Below the pieces are notes generated by a model. That model saw only the letters and a list, made by a program, of their open reading frames with translations. It ran no database searches and was not told the DNA's origin. The position numbers and the translations under genes are program-made. Shown here in pieces: positions 6,454 to 13,381 of a DNA stretch of 13,381 bases; position 1 is the stretch's first letter; each line of letters begins with the position of its first letter. Source of the stretch: Desulfobacterales bacterium (lineage in GTDB: Bacteria > Desulfobacterota > Desulfobacteria > Desulfobacterales > JAHEIW01); assembly GCA_030145015.1 (NCBI GenBank), contig JAQYWI010000154.1, positions 1-13,381 of the forward strand. The letters are read 5' to 3'.

Positions 6454-8565
6454 ATGAACGACAATCATGCACCGGTGTTGGTCTGCAAGGATCTCTGCAT
6501 CTCTTACTATACCCGGGCGGGAGAGATTCCGGCGGTGGTGGATTTTTCAATAACGGTAAAGCCCGGTGAAACCATCGGTATTGTCGGCGAGTCGGGCTGC
6601 GGAAAGTCTACCGTCGCAATGGCGATCATGCAGTACATGGGCGCCAACGGCGGCATCAAGAGCGGCAGCATCACGTTTAAGGATCGCGATTTAAACCAGA
6701 TGTCGGAACATCAGCTGCGCCGCCTTCGAGGATCAGAGATCGCGATGATTTACCAGGAACCTTTTGCCTCTCTAAATCCAAGCCTCAAAATCAGCACCCA
6801 GCTGATGGAGGTGCCGCTGGCACATGAGAACATTACCAGGAAAAAAGCCCGGCAGCGGGCTGTGCAGATGCTGGCGGATGTCAAGCTGCCCGACCCGGAA
6901 CGGATTATGGACGCATATCCGCACCAGTTATCAGGTGGACAGCAGCAGCGCGTGGTTATCGCGATGGGACTTTTGTCGAATCCGTCTCTGTTGCTGCTGG
7001 ACGAACCCACGACGGCGCTGGATGTTACGGTTGAGGCCGGCATCGTCAAGCTGGTCGCCGATATCAGCAAGAAGTTCGGCACTTCCCAGATCTATATCTC
7101 GCATAACCTCGGACTGATTCTGGAGACCTGTGACCGTGTATTCGTGATGTATTCCGGTGAAGTTGTCGAAGAGGGGACGATTGACTCGCTGTTTGCCTGG
7201 CCAAAGCACCCTTACACCCACGGCCTTTTTGCCTGTATTCCGTTGCCGACGGCCGACAAGAACGCTGCCCCGTTGAGGCCGATCCGGGGTCAGCTCCCGT
7301 TGCCGTTCGATCGACCGCCGGGCTGTTATTACCACCCGCGCTGTGATCATTTCAAACCCGGGCTGTGTGACCAGGATCATATCGCTATGGAGCATGTTGT
7401 GGATAGTGCCGCCGACCATCGCGTACGATGCTTACGCTATAAAGAAATCGACCATCGCCTTGAGGTGGCGGACGGTGAAGTCAAAGCGGTGCTTGAACTC
7501 GGTGAACGGGTACTCGAAGTGGATCACATGAAGAAGTACTACGCGGTTCGTGACAGCTCACTGCGGGCGTTATTTAGCGGTAAAAGAACGCGTTATGTCA
7601 AGGCGAATGAGGAGTTGAACTTTACTGCCAGAGAGGGAGAAACCGTCGCCATCGTCGGTGAATCCGGCTGCGGTAAATCAACATTTGCCAAAGTCCTGAT
7701 GGGTTTGGAGAAAGGCACGGATGGCGCGGTGCGTCACAATGGCAAGGATCTCTCGGAAGTAGCGGTTCGGGACCGCAGCGCTAAACAGATCGGCTCGCTG
7801 CAGATGGTATTTCAAAATCCGTTTGATACCTTGAATCCAAGCCACAGTATCGGCGGTCAGATATCACGCGTGATCAAGAAATTCGGCGTGGAGACAGATA
7901 AAAAGAAAATATTTGACCGCGTAATGAACCTGTTGGATACGGTCAAACTACCGAGGGATTTTTATTTCAGAAAGCCCAGACAGTTGTCGGGCGGACAGAA
8001 GCAGCGTGTCGGTATCGCCCGGGCATTTGCCGGAAACCCGAGCATGGTCATCGCAGATGAGCCGGTTTCTGCCCTGGACGTTTCGGTCGCGGCGGCTGTG
8101 ACCGAGCTGCTTATGGATATTCAGCGCAAACATAAAACCACGCTGCTTTTCATAAGTCATGATCTGAGTGTCGTGCGCTACCTGTCGGATCGCATTGTCG
8201 TCATGTATCTCGGGCATATTCTTGAAAGGGGCACCACGGAACAGATCTTCACTCCACCCTATTCCCCTTATACCGAGGCGCTGTTATCAGCGGTGCCGAT
8301 TGCCGATCCTGAAGTGACCAAGCGTGAAATTGTGCTGGAAGGAAACCTGCCCAGCGCCATGAATCCTCCCAAAGGCTGCCCATTTTGTACCCGCTGCCAT
8401 CGGAGAATCGGCGATATTTGCGATAATGAGCCGCCGCCGGAGCAGGTTGTGGCAGATCGGCACGTCATCAAATGTCATATACCGCTTGAAGAGTTGAAAA
8501 AGGTGGCGCCTGTTATCCATGTGCCGGATGAATCCGAACGGCTGCACGCACGCCACCAGGAATGA
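6454..8565 (+). CDS. Fused dipeptide/oligopeptide ABC transporter ATPase (DppD-DppF type, two ATP-binding domains)
   Basis: This 703-residue protein joins two ATPase subunits that are often separate. Half 1 has Walker A GESGCGKST at 45-53, LSGGQ at 159-163, Walker B LLLLDEP at 179-185, switch His H217 and an oligopeptide-transporter C-terminal (oligo_HPY) segment from HPYTHGL (252). Half 2 has Walker A GESGCGKST at 402-410, LSGGQ at 511-515, Walker B MVIADEP at 531-537, H569 and its own C-terminal segment from SPYTEAL (604). All catalytic residues look intact in both halves, so both nucleotide sites should hydrolyse ATP. Each C-terminal segment carries a Cys cluster (C291, C297, C305, C326; C642, C645, C648, C656, C674) of the kind proposed to hold an Fe-S cluster in some DppD proteins. 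AGGAGG at 6438-6443 lies 10 nt upstream. Fused forms are known in other bacteria, so this is not an assembly artefact by itself. Confidence 0.95.
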   Translation: MNDNHAPVLVCKDLCISYYTRAGEIPAVVDFSITVKPGETIGIVGESGCGKSTVAMAIMQYMGANGGIKSGSITFKDRDLNQMSEHQLRRLRGSEIAMIYQEPFASLNPSLKISTQLMEVPLAHENITRKKARQRAVQMLADVKLPDPERIMDAYPHQLSGGQQQRVVIAMGLLSNPSLLLLDEPTTALDVTVEAGIVKLVADISKKFGTSQIYISHNLGLILETCDRVFVMYSGEVVEEGTIDSLFAWPKHPYTHGLFACIPLPTADKNAAPLRPIRGQLPLPFDRPPGCYYHPRCDHFKPGLCDQDHIAMEHVVDSAADHRVRCLRYKEIDHRLEVADGEVKAVLELGERVLEVDHMKKYYAVRDSSLRALFSGKRTRYVKANEELNFTAREGETVAIVGESGCGKSTFAKVLMGLEKGTDGAVRHNGKDLSEVAVRDRSAKQIGSLQMVFQNPFDTLNPSHSIGGQISRVIKKFGVETDKKKIFDRVMNLLDTVKLPRDFYFRKPRQLSGGQKQRVGIARAFAGNPSMVIADEPVSALDVSVAAAVTELLMDIQRKHKTTLLFISHDLSVVRYLSDRIVVMYLGHILERGTTEQIFTPPYSPYTEALLSAVPIADPEVTKREIVLEGNLPSAMNPPKGCPFCTRCHRRIGDICDNEPPPEQVVADRHVIKCHIPLEELKKVAPVIHVPDESERLHARHQE

Positions 8566-8591
8566 TCCGGATCGTTTAGCCGGTTACGGCG

Positions 8592-8620
8592 TCGAATATT
8601 CTGAACTCGGCTCTATTCGA
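8592..8620. terminator. Weak hairpin between convergent genes
   Basis: TCGAATA (8592-8598) pairs with TATTCGA (8614-8620) across a 15-nt loop, in the 131-nt gap between the importer operon and the convergent usp gene. There is no U-run on either strand, so a role in transcription termination is only suggested by position. Nothing else resembling a terminator is visible in the gap. Confidence 0.2.
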
Positions 8621-8696
8621 TACGTGATTTCTGCACCAGATTACCCCCGTGCCAGAGATAGAGCGCAAGCAGCGGCATGGATTCCATTTTGTGCCT

Positions 8697-9089
8697 TTAT
8701 TTGACCGCCACAACCGGGCAGGGTGCTTCAAGGATAACATACTGAGCGGTGGAACCAAACACCAATTTTCCAACCTTTGATCTTCTTCTAACTCCGATAA
8801 TGATTTCATCGATATCGTTTTCTTTTGCAAATCGGACCAGATCTTCTCCAGGAGACTGGTAACTTACAGACGCTTGCGCCTCACAGGAAATGGCATCTGC
8901 TTTGAAGGACGTTCTTAGCTTTTCCAGCTTGCTTTCAGCTTTATTGATATCTTCTTTTTTCAACTCAGGACCTTGCTCCAATGAAGTCATAATATGAATG
9001 TCGGCTTTAAATGCATGCCCGTGTTTTTGGGCCAGCTTGACTGCATCTTCGGATACCTTGGAGCCGTCATAACCCACAAGAATCTTCAT
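8697..9089 (-). CDS. Universal stress protein, UspA family
   Basis: This single-domain cytoplasmic Usp has 130 residues, a typical length. It opens MKILVGYDGSKVSEDAV, with the conserved Asp8 of the ATP pocket. The C-terminal nucleotide loop is GVRRRSKVGKLVFGST at 99-114. This fits the G-x2-G-x9-G-S/T signature except that the second Gly is Arg (R102), a variant I associate with many anaerobe Usps. It ends with the usual APCPVVAVK. The start ATG at 9089 is chosen because AAGGAGG lies just upstream and a good promoter at 9151-9179 would be disrupted by the longer frame beginning at 9179. The role is probably stress-related ATP binding or signalling. It is convergent with the importer operon and divergent from the methyltransferase gene; no functional link is evident. 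Confidence 0.92.
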   Translation of the reverse strand: MKILVGYDGSKVSEDAVKLAQKHGHAFKADIHIMTSLEQGPELKKEDINKAESKLEKLRTSFKADAISCEAQASVSYQSPGEDLVRFAKENDIDEIIIGVRRRSKVGKLVFGSTAQYVILEAPCPVVAVK

Positions 9090-9150
9090 TTTGTCCTCCT
9101 TCCGTGTGTCCACGTTGGAAATGGTATGAGTCTTTTTGGGATTAAATATG

Positions 9151-9179
9151 AATTTATGAAACAAAAACACAACTGTCAA
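9151..9179 (-). promoter_or_regulatory. Sigma70 promoter for the usp gene
   Basis: Read on the minus strand, a perfect TTGACA (9179-9174) is followed after exactly 17 bp by TAAATT (9156-9151), 4/6 to the -10 consensus. Transcription would start near 9144, leaving a leader of about 55 nt before the ATG at 9089. This is the best-scoring promoter I can see in the window. Confidence 0.6.
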
Positions 9180-9321
9180 GAAATCGTTAGGTAATCAAAG
9201 CAAAAATAAACCTTTACCTGCTTTGTGGTTATGCGCTAAAAATAATAATTTTATAAGATCCATATTGCAGCTGAATATCTCAAGAAATTCTAACTCGATA
9301 ACACTCGCATGGGGAGGAAAC

Positions 9322-10782
9322 ATGATTCAGCCAGGATCAACGGAAAAAAGATCGGTGTGGTTTCGGGTTCTGAGTGACGACCAGATCGAGGAAATCAAGC
9401 GGGCGGCTCTCGAAGTCATGTCAAAGGTGGGATATCGCGTCCATCACGAAGGCGCCCGCAAGATGCTCAAGCAAGCCGGGGCTTTGGTCAGCGGGGAAAA
9501 CGTCAAAGTACCGGAACATGTCGTAATGGAGTGTCTCAGGACGACACCTAAAGGCTGGACCGTCTACGATCGAGAGGGCAACCGCGCCATGGAAATAGAA
9601 GGACGCAAAAGCTACTACGGCACTTCCACTGCCAGTCCGAATACGAAGGATGCGTTGAGCGGTGAAATTCGCCCGACCCGCGTGGCCGATATTGCCATCG
9701 GCGCCAAGGTGGCCGATGCTCTGATGAACATAGACTGGGTCATGCCGATGGGTTCTGTGCAGGATGTACCGCCTACGGTCGCCGATTTATTCGAATTCGA
9801 GGCTGTCGTGACCCACACGACCAAGCCCATTGTTTTTTTAGGATATACACCTCGCGGGGTTGAGTTGGTTTTTGAGATGGCCGCCGAAGTCGCCGGTGGA
9901 ATCGAGAAACTCCGGCAACGGCCGTTTGTCATTTTTTATCCGGAGCCGATCTCTCCGCTCGTCTGGCCGGCCGATGTGATCGATCGCCTTTTTGTCTGCG
10001 CCGATCTGTCTTTGCCTCAAATACAGGGACCGACGGTTCAATTCGGCGCCACCGGCCCCGTAACGCTGGCGGGGGCCGTGGCGCAGGCTATGGCCGAAGC
10101 AATGATGTGCCTGGTTCTGGCACAACTGCGCAAGCCGGGGTGCCCCATCGGCCTGGGATGCAATTTCAGCGTATTTGATATGACGGCCGGCCTTCTGTCA
10201 ATTGCCAGTCCGGAAATGAGCCTCGCCCTTGCGGCACAGGCTGAGGTCGCGCAATCCTTCCAGCTACCCACATGGGGGCTGGCCGGGGCTACCGACGCAA
10301 AAGTGCTGGATGCCCAGGCCGGATCCGAGTCTGCTTTTTCCATCCTGGCCCAGGGCTTAGCCGGTCTGAATCTGATCCATGACGTCGGGTATATGAGCAG
10401 TGGTATGGTCTGTTCTACCGCACAATTGATTCTCGGTGACGAGAACATCGGGATGGCAAAGCGCTTTATACGCGGCATAGAGGTCAACCGCGAAACGCTG
10501 GCCCGCGAAGTAATTGAGAAGGTCGGACCCGGGGGACATTTTCTTGATCAAGATCACACCTATAATCATTTCAGGAACGAGCTATGGATACCCGGCCTGA
10601 TGACGCGATCCGCCTATGAGGATTGGCAAAGCCAGGGCGCCAAAGATATGGCTACCCGGATTCAGGAAAAGCTTGAAGATATTGTTAAAAATCACGAGGC
10701 GCCGGCGCTGCCGGACAAAACGCGATCCGCGCTGAAATCAATTAGACAAAAGGGTGAGAAAGAACTTGTCCAGGAAGGTTGA
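9322..10782 (+). CDS. MttB-superfamily (trimethylamine/quaternary amine) methyltransferase, non-pyrrolysine type
   Basis: The chosen frame encodes 486 residues. The family is COG5598/MttB; characterised members are cytoplasmic TIM barrels that move a methyl group from a methylated amine to a corrinoid protein. Recognisable stretches are YYGTSTASPN at 98-107, ADLFEFEAVVTHTTKPIVF at 154-172, GPTVQFGATGPVTLAGA at 236-252, GATDAKVLDAQAG at 322-334, LNLIHDVGYMSSG at 349-361 and GGHFLDQDHTYNHFRNELW at 404-422. No in-frame UAG exists, unlike authentic trimethylamine MttB, which reads UAG as pyrrolysine. It therefore resembles the MtgB/MtpB/MtcB class, whose known substrates are quaternary amines (glycine betaine, proline betaine, carnitine). 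The start at 9322 has GGGGAGG just upstream (9311-9317). A longer frame to 9223 adds 33 residues unlike the family. No corrinoid protein gene is adjacent. It converges on the AOR gene with a 34-nt gap. Confidence 0.9.
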   Translation: MIQPGSTEKRSVWFRVLSDDQIEEIKRAALEVMSKVGYRVHHEGARKMLKQAGALVSGENVKVPEHVVMECLRTTPKGWTVYDREGNRAMEIEGRKSYYGTSTASPNTKDALSGEIRPTRVADIAIGAKVADALMNIDWVMPMGSVQDVPPTVADLFEFEAVVTHTTKPIVFLGYTPRGVELVFEMAAEVAGGIEKLRQRPFVIFYPEPISPLVWPADVIDRLFVCADLSLPQIQGPTVQFGATGPVTLAGAVAQAMAEAMMCLVLAQLRKPGCPIGLGCNFSVFDMTAGLLSIASPEMSLALAAQAEVAQSFQLPTWGLAGATDAKVLDAQAGSESAFSILAQGLAGLNLIHDVGYMSSGMVCSTAQLILGDENIGMAKRFIRGIEVNRETLAREVIEKVGPGGHFLDQDHTYNHFRNELWIPGLMTRSAYEDWQSQGAKDMATRIQEKLEDIVKNHEAPALPDKTRSALKSIRQKGEKELVQEG

Positions 10783-10816
10783 ATATTTGGGGCCGAAACC
10801 GTGGAGCTTAAATTTC

Positions 10817-12736
10817 TCATGCGGCTGAATCCGTGTTGTATACTGGCGAAAAAATGCCGAGCTCTGCTAATTTTTCCGGGGTCGGATTTCCCTGATCGTC
10901 CCAGCCCATGATCTTATAAAACTGCTGCTTCATGGGCTCCATCCACTCGGCCGGTTTTGAGGGCTCTACACCGGCATTATACTCTTTCTCAAAAAACATA
11001 TCCGGTAGCCGATCATTCGAAATTCCGGCCCCGTGCTGCAGATTAAACAGCCGCTCAAGGTTGACAACCCTTTCACCGGCCGTAAAAAGCTCGGTGACGC
11101 CGATCGCCCGGCTGCTCAAAGCAGAAACGAGTTCGGCCTCACTCACCAGATCATAGGTGCAAATCAAACAGAGTGCCGGAACCTTACATAGTCCCAGACA
11201 GTCTAATACCGAACCCACAATCATGGATCGTCGCACCAGTTCAGCTTTTCCCTGTATCGAGCGGGGGTCCACTGAAACGGGGGTGCCGAAGACTTTAGTC
11301 GCTTTATCCGGCAGCCACTTGTATTCCAGGGTTGCATAGATATCACTGAAATCCGCGCCTCGGCTGGAAACCGAATACCCCAGGGCGGTTCCCATCATGT
11401 TATAGGGGTGATAGCCGGCCATTTCGAGTCCTTTGATGTGGGCCGCATAGTGCTCGGCTCCGCGGCCGATGATCTGAGCCGCTCGGCGAACACCTTTGGC
11501 AAGGATTCTGCCAAACCCCTCGCCGTAAGCCATTTGCCGGATCAGCGTTTCCATCGCCTCCCCGTTGCCCCAGTTAAGGTCCAACCCGCCGGTATCCGTC
11601 TGCGTTAAAATACCGCGATCAAAAAGATCCATGGCAAAGGCAATGGCGGTTCCGGCTGAAATGCTGTCAAGACCCAGCCGGGTACACAGGTTGTCCAGAT
11701 AAACCAGGGTCTGCAAATCGTTTAACCCGCACTTGGCGCCCAGCGCCAGCATGGGCTCGAATTCGGGCCGCACGGCTTCTTTGCCTTTTAGTCTTCCGGT
11801 TGAAAATCTAAGATCGGCTTTGCATTGAACCGGGCACCGCGGACAACCATGCTTACGCGTAATATTTTCTTTCAGGTGCTTGCCATCAATACGCTCGGCG
11901 TCCTCGAAGTGATAGTCGCGATAATTTCGGGTAGCTAAAATACCCAGCTCGTCTGCCCAGCTTACATAGCCGGCCCCGCCATGTTCTTTCATGGTTTTAA
12001 ACTCAGGCGAGTTTTTCATCTGCCACAGGTAGCGCTTGATGGCTTCATGGAAGTCATTATTAGGACGGAAGGCAATTCTTGATTTTGGGTCTTTGATAAC
12101 AATGGCCTTCAGGTTTTTGGATCCCATGACGGTCCCCATGCCGGTGCGCCCGGCCGCATGATCCCGATCGGTAATTATACAGCCGAAACCACATCCGTTT
12201 TCGCCGCCCGGACCGATGGCCAGAATCTTTAATTTTTCACTGCCCAACTTGGTTTTCAACTGGTCCTGAGTTTCCCATGTATCCTTGCCCCACAGGGACT
12301 TGGCGTTACGAATCTCAATAGAATCGCCATCAATCCAGAGGTACACCGGTCTCGAAGCCCGACCGCCTATAATCAGCTGCTGTATGCCGCACGACCGCAA
12401 GCCTGTGCCAAATCCGCCGCCGATATTGGAACTGCCTAAAATGCCGGTTAACGGGGAAAGGGCATTGATGTGAAGTCTGGAGGAAACCGGCGAGCCCGTG
12501 CCGGTCAATCCGCCACAGGACAGGGTCAGAATGTTATTGGGTCCGTAAGGATCTGTGCCGGGAAGAACCGACTCATAGAGGTGTTTGACATTGAGGCCGC
12601 GGCCGCCGAGGTAGTTTTGTCCGACGGTTTCAGGAAACTCCTTAAATTTCCATTTTTCTCCAGTTAAATCGACTTCAAGAATCTTTCCCAGCAATCCCAA
12701 TGTTTGCGACTCCCTAATATTTATATCGCTTTCCAT
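10817..12736 (-). CDS. Aldehyde:ferredoxin oxidoreductase (AOR), tungsten-pterin type
   Basis: This protein of up to 639 residues matches AOR length. AORs are cytoplasmic enzymes holding a bis-tungstopterin and one [4Fe-4S] cluster; they interconvert aldehydes and carboxylic acids with ferredoxin. Landmarks are the N-terminal LGKILEVDLTG (15-26), YLGGRGLNVKHLY (42-54), SCGGLTGTGSPVSSR (73-87), AGRTGMGTVMGSKNLKAI (195-212), the cluster motif CPRCPVQC (C298, C301, C305), RPEFEPMLALGAKCG (323-337), and the fourth ligand C517 in DCLGLC. All four Cys are present. The ATG at 12736 has no Shine-Dalgarno and adds 12 residues absent from typical AORs. A TTG at 12700 (reading LGLLGKIL) has AGGGAG nine bases upstream (12715-12710), so the true start may be 12700. 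The gene follows the ammonia-lyase by 124 nt on the same strand. The substrate aldehyde is unknown. Confidence 0.94.
   Translation of the reverse strand: MESDINIRESQTLGLLGKILEVDLTGEKWKFKEFPETVGQNYLGGRGLNVKHLYESVLPGTDPYGPNNILTLSCGGLTGTGSPVSSRLHINALSPLTGILGSSNIGGGFGTGLRSCGIQQLIIGGRASRPVYLWIDGDSIEIRNAKSLWGKDTWETQDQLKTKLGSEKLKILAIGPGGENGCGFGCIITDRDHAAGRTGMGTVMGSKNLKAIVIKDPKSRIAFRPNNDFHEAIKRYLWQMKNSPEFKTMKEHGGAGYVSWADELGILATRNYRDYHFEDAERIDGKHLKENITRKHGCPRCPVQCKADLRFSTGRLKGKEAVRPEFEPMLALGAKCGLNDLQTLVYLDNLCTRLGLDSISAGTAIAFAMDLFDRGILTQTDTGGLDLNWGNGEAMETLIRQMAYGEGFGRILAKGVRRAAQIIGRGAEHYAAHIKGLEMAGYHPYNMMGTALGYSVSSRGADFSDIYATLEYKWLPDKATKVFGTPVSVDPRSIQGKAELVRRSMIVGSVLDCLGLCKVPALCLICTYDLVSEAELVSALSSRAIGVTELFTAGERVVNLERLFNLQHGAGISNDRLPDMFFEKEYNAGVEPSKPAEWMEPMKQQFYKIMGWDDQGNPTPEKLAELGIFSPVYNTDSAA
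12698..12715 (-). promoter_or_regulatory. Ribosome-binding site favouring a TTG start for AOR
   Basis: On the minus strand AGGGAG (12715-12710) is followed after 9 nt by TTG (12700-12698). Starting there gives a protein beginning (M)GLLGKILEVDLTG, which is how AOR proteins normally begin. The upstream ATG at 12736 has only an AT-rich sequence before it. Confidence 0.5.
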
Positions 12737-12860
12737 AATAGTGTACCGTATGAAAAGAAGTTGCCTTGAGATAATACGATAAGTTTAACACAAACCCGCA
12801 AAGAAGGAGAAAATATTTTACAGGTGAAAACATGATAAAAAATACGCTCATGAAAGCCAC

Positions 12861-13381
12861 CTATTGAAGCTCGCCGACCTGTTTTTGAACCGCGTTTAAG
12901 ATCTTCGCGCTGCGCATCAGCTGCTTGACGGAGGCAATGTCTGTTGAAAGGATCCGATCTTTTTCCAGATGAGGGACGGCCTTTCGAATAACGCGGTATG
13001 CTGCCAGGGTGCCTTCGCCGGGTTTCATATTGGTAAAAAGATCCAACGCCTGGGCTGCGCACAGAAGCTCAATGGCAATGACATCTTCGGCATTGCTGAC
13101 AATCTCCCTGCATTTCCGCGCGGAAACGGTTCCCATCGAAACATGATCTTCTTTGTTGGCGGAGGTGGGAATCGAATCAATGCTGGCCGGATGACACAAG
13201 ACTTTGTTTTCGGATACAAGGGCCGCAGCGGTGTATTGCGCCAGCATAAAACCTGAATTGAGACCACCGTCATCCACCAGAAACGCCGGCAGTCCGCTCA
13301 ATTTGGGATTCACCAGGCGTTCGATCCGCCGCTCGGAGATGTCGGCCAACTCGGCAACAGCCATACCGAGAAAATCCATCG
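12861..13381 (-). CDS. Histidine ammonia-lyase (aromatic amino acid lyase family), C-terminal part, cut by the window edge
   Basis: Only the last 173 or so codons are inside the window; the frame is open to the edge, so the ATG at 13379 is internal. The enzyme family uses an autocatalytic MIO group to eliminate ammonia from histidine, giving urocanate, the first step of the Hut pathway. The MIO-forming Ala-Ser-Gly lies in the unseen N-terminal part. Visible family blocks, numbered from 13379, are [20 protein letters not shown] at 14-33, [20 protein letters not shown] at 39-58, [20 protein letters not shown] at 63-82, and [14 protein letters not shown] near 101-114. E77 corresponds to the active-site Glu of HutH; it is preceded by Lys instead of the more usual Gln. 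The gene ends normally with TAG. It is followed on the same strand by AOR after 124 nt. Other family members (ergothionase, tyrosine lyase or mutase) cannot be excluded without the N-terminus. Confidence 0.9.
   Translation of the reverse strand, partial: MDFLGMAVAELADISERRIERLVNPKLSGLPAFLVDDGGLNSGFMLAQYTAAALVSENKVLCHPASIDSIPTSANKEDHVSMGTVSARKCREIVSNAEDVIAIELLCAAQALDLFTNMKPGEGTLAAYRVIRKAVPHLEKDRILSTDIASVKQLMRSAKILNAVQKQVGELQ

Noticed and set aside
8697..9179. Longer Usp start at 9179 (160 residues)
   Set aside because: The extra 30 residues are unlike the family, the ATG at 9089 has AAGGAGG upstream, and the promoter -35 box sits at the longer start.
9223..9321. 33-residue N-terminal extension of the methyltransferase
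   Set aside because: AT-rich, without family similarity; the ATG at 9322 has a GGGGAGG site directly upstream.
9322..10782. Pyrrolysine-containing trimethylamine methyltransferase
   Set aside because: The frame has no internal UAG; the only stop is the terminal one.
12831..12866. 11-codon plus-strand mini-frame (ATG at 12831) with AGGTGA upstream
   Set aside because: Very short, overlaps the end of the ammonia-lyase gene on the other strand, and has no downstream plus-strand gene to regulate.

Overview
The window looks like chromosomal DNA from an anaerobic bacterium, most likely a sulfate-reducing-type Desulfobacterota (Deltaproteobacteria). This is inferred from gene content: a tungsten-type aldehyde:ferredoxin oxidoreductase, an MttB-superfamily methyltransferase without pyrrolysine, a stand-alone UspA protein of the RRRSKVGKL type, an (E/D)RR-repeat small protein, and AT-rich repeat-bearing spacers between genes of moderate GC. 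No marker gene fixes the taxon.

Layout. Bases 1-1089 are AT-rich and mostly non-coding. They hold a short tandem-repeat array inside 13-bp inverted repeats and a small Arg-rich gene on the minus strand whose 3' part has been rearranged by a 104-bp tandem duplication. A Ppx/GppA-family phosphatase follows (1090-2022). After a 686-bp gene-free leader comes a complete peptide-type (Dpp/Opp) ABC importer on the plus strand: a Tat-exported binding protein (2709-4373), two permeases (4474-5409, 5540-6439) and one protein fusing both ATPases (6454-8565). Strong hairpins sit in the gaps binding protein/permease and permease/permease. A minus-strand UspA protein (8697-9089) with a good sigma70 promoter is convergent with the importer operon and divergent from an MttB-like methyltransferase (9322-10782, plus). 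An aldehyde:ferredoxin oxidoreductase (10817-12736) and the C-terminal part of a histidine ammonia-lyase (12861 to the window edge) run on the minus strand toward the methyltransferase.

How the genes may work together. The importer is self-sufficient and probably brings in a small peptide or another small organic solute. The methyltransferase (corrinoid-dependent demethylation of a quaternary or tertiary amine in characterised relatives), the AOR (aldehyde/acid interconversion with ferredoxin) and the MIO ammonia-lyase all act on amine or amino-acid carbon. The locus is therefore a plausible accessory catabolic island for a methylated amine or amino acid, with histidine-derived betaines as one speculative substrate. 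No corrinoid protein, corrinoid reactivase or second methyltransferase is present in the window, so the pathway cannot be closed from this sequence. I see no IS element, tRNA, rRNA, CRISPR array or phage gene.
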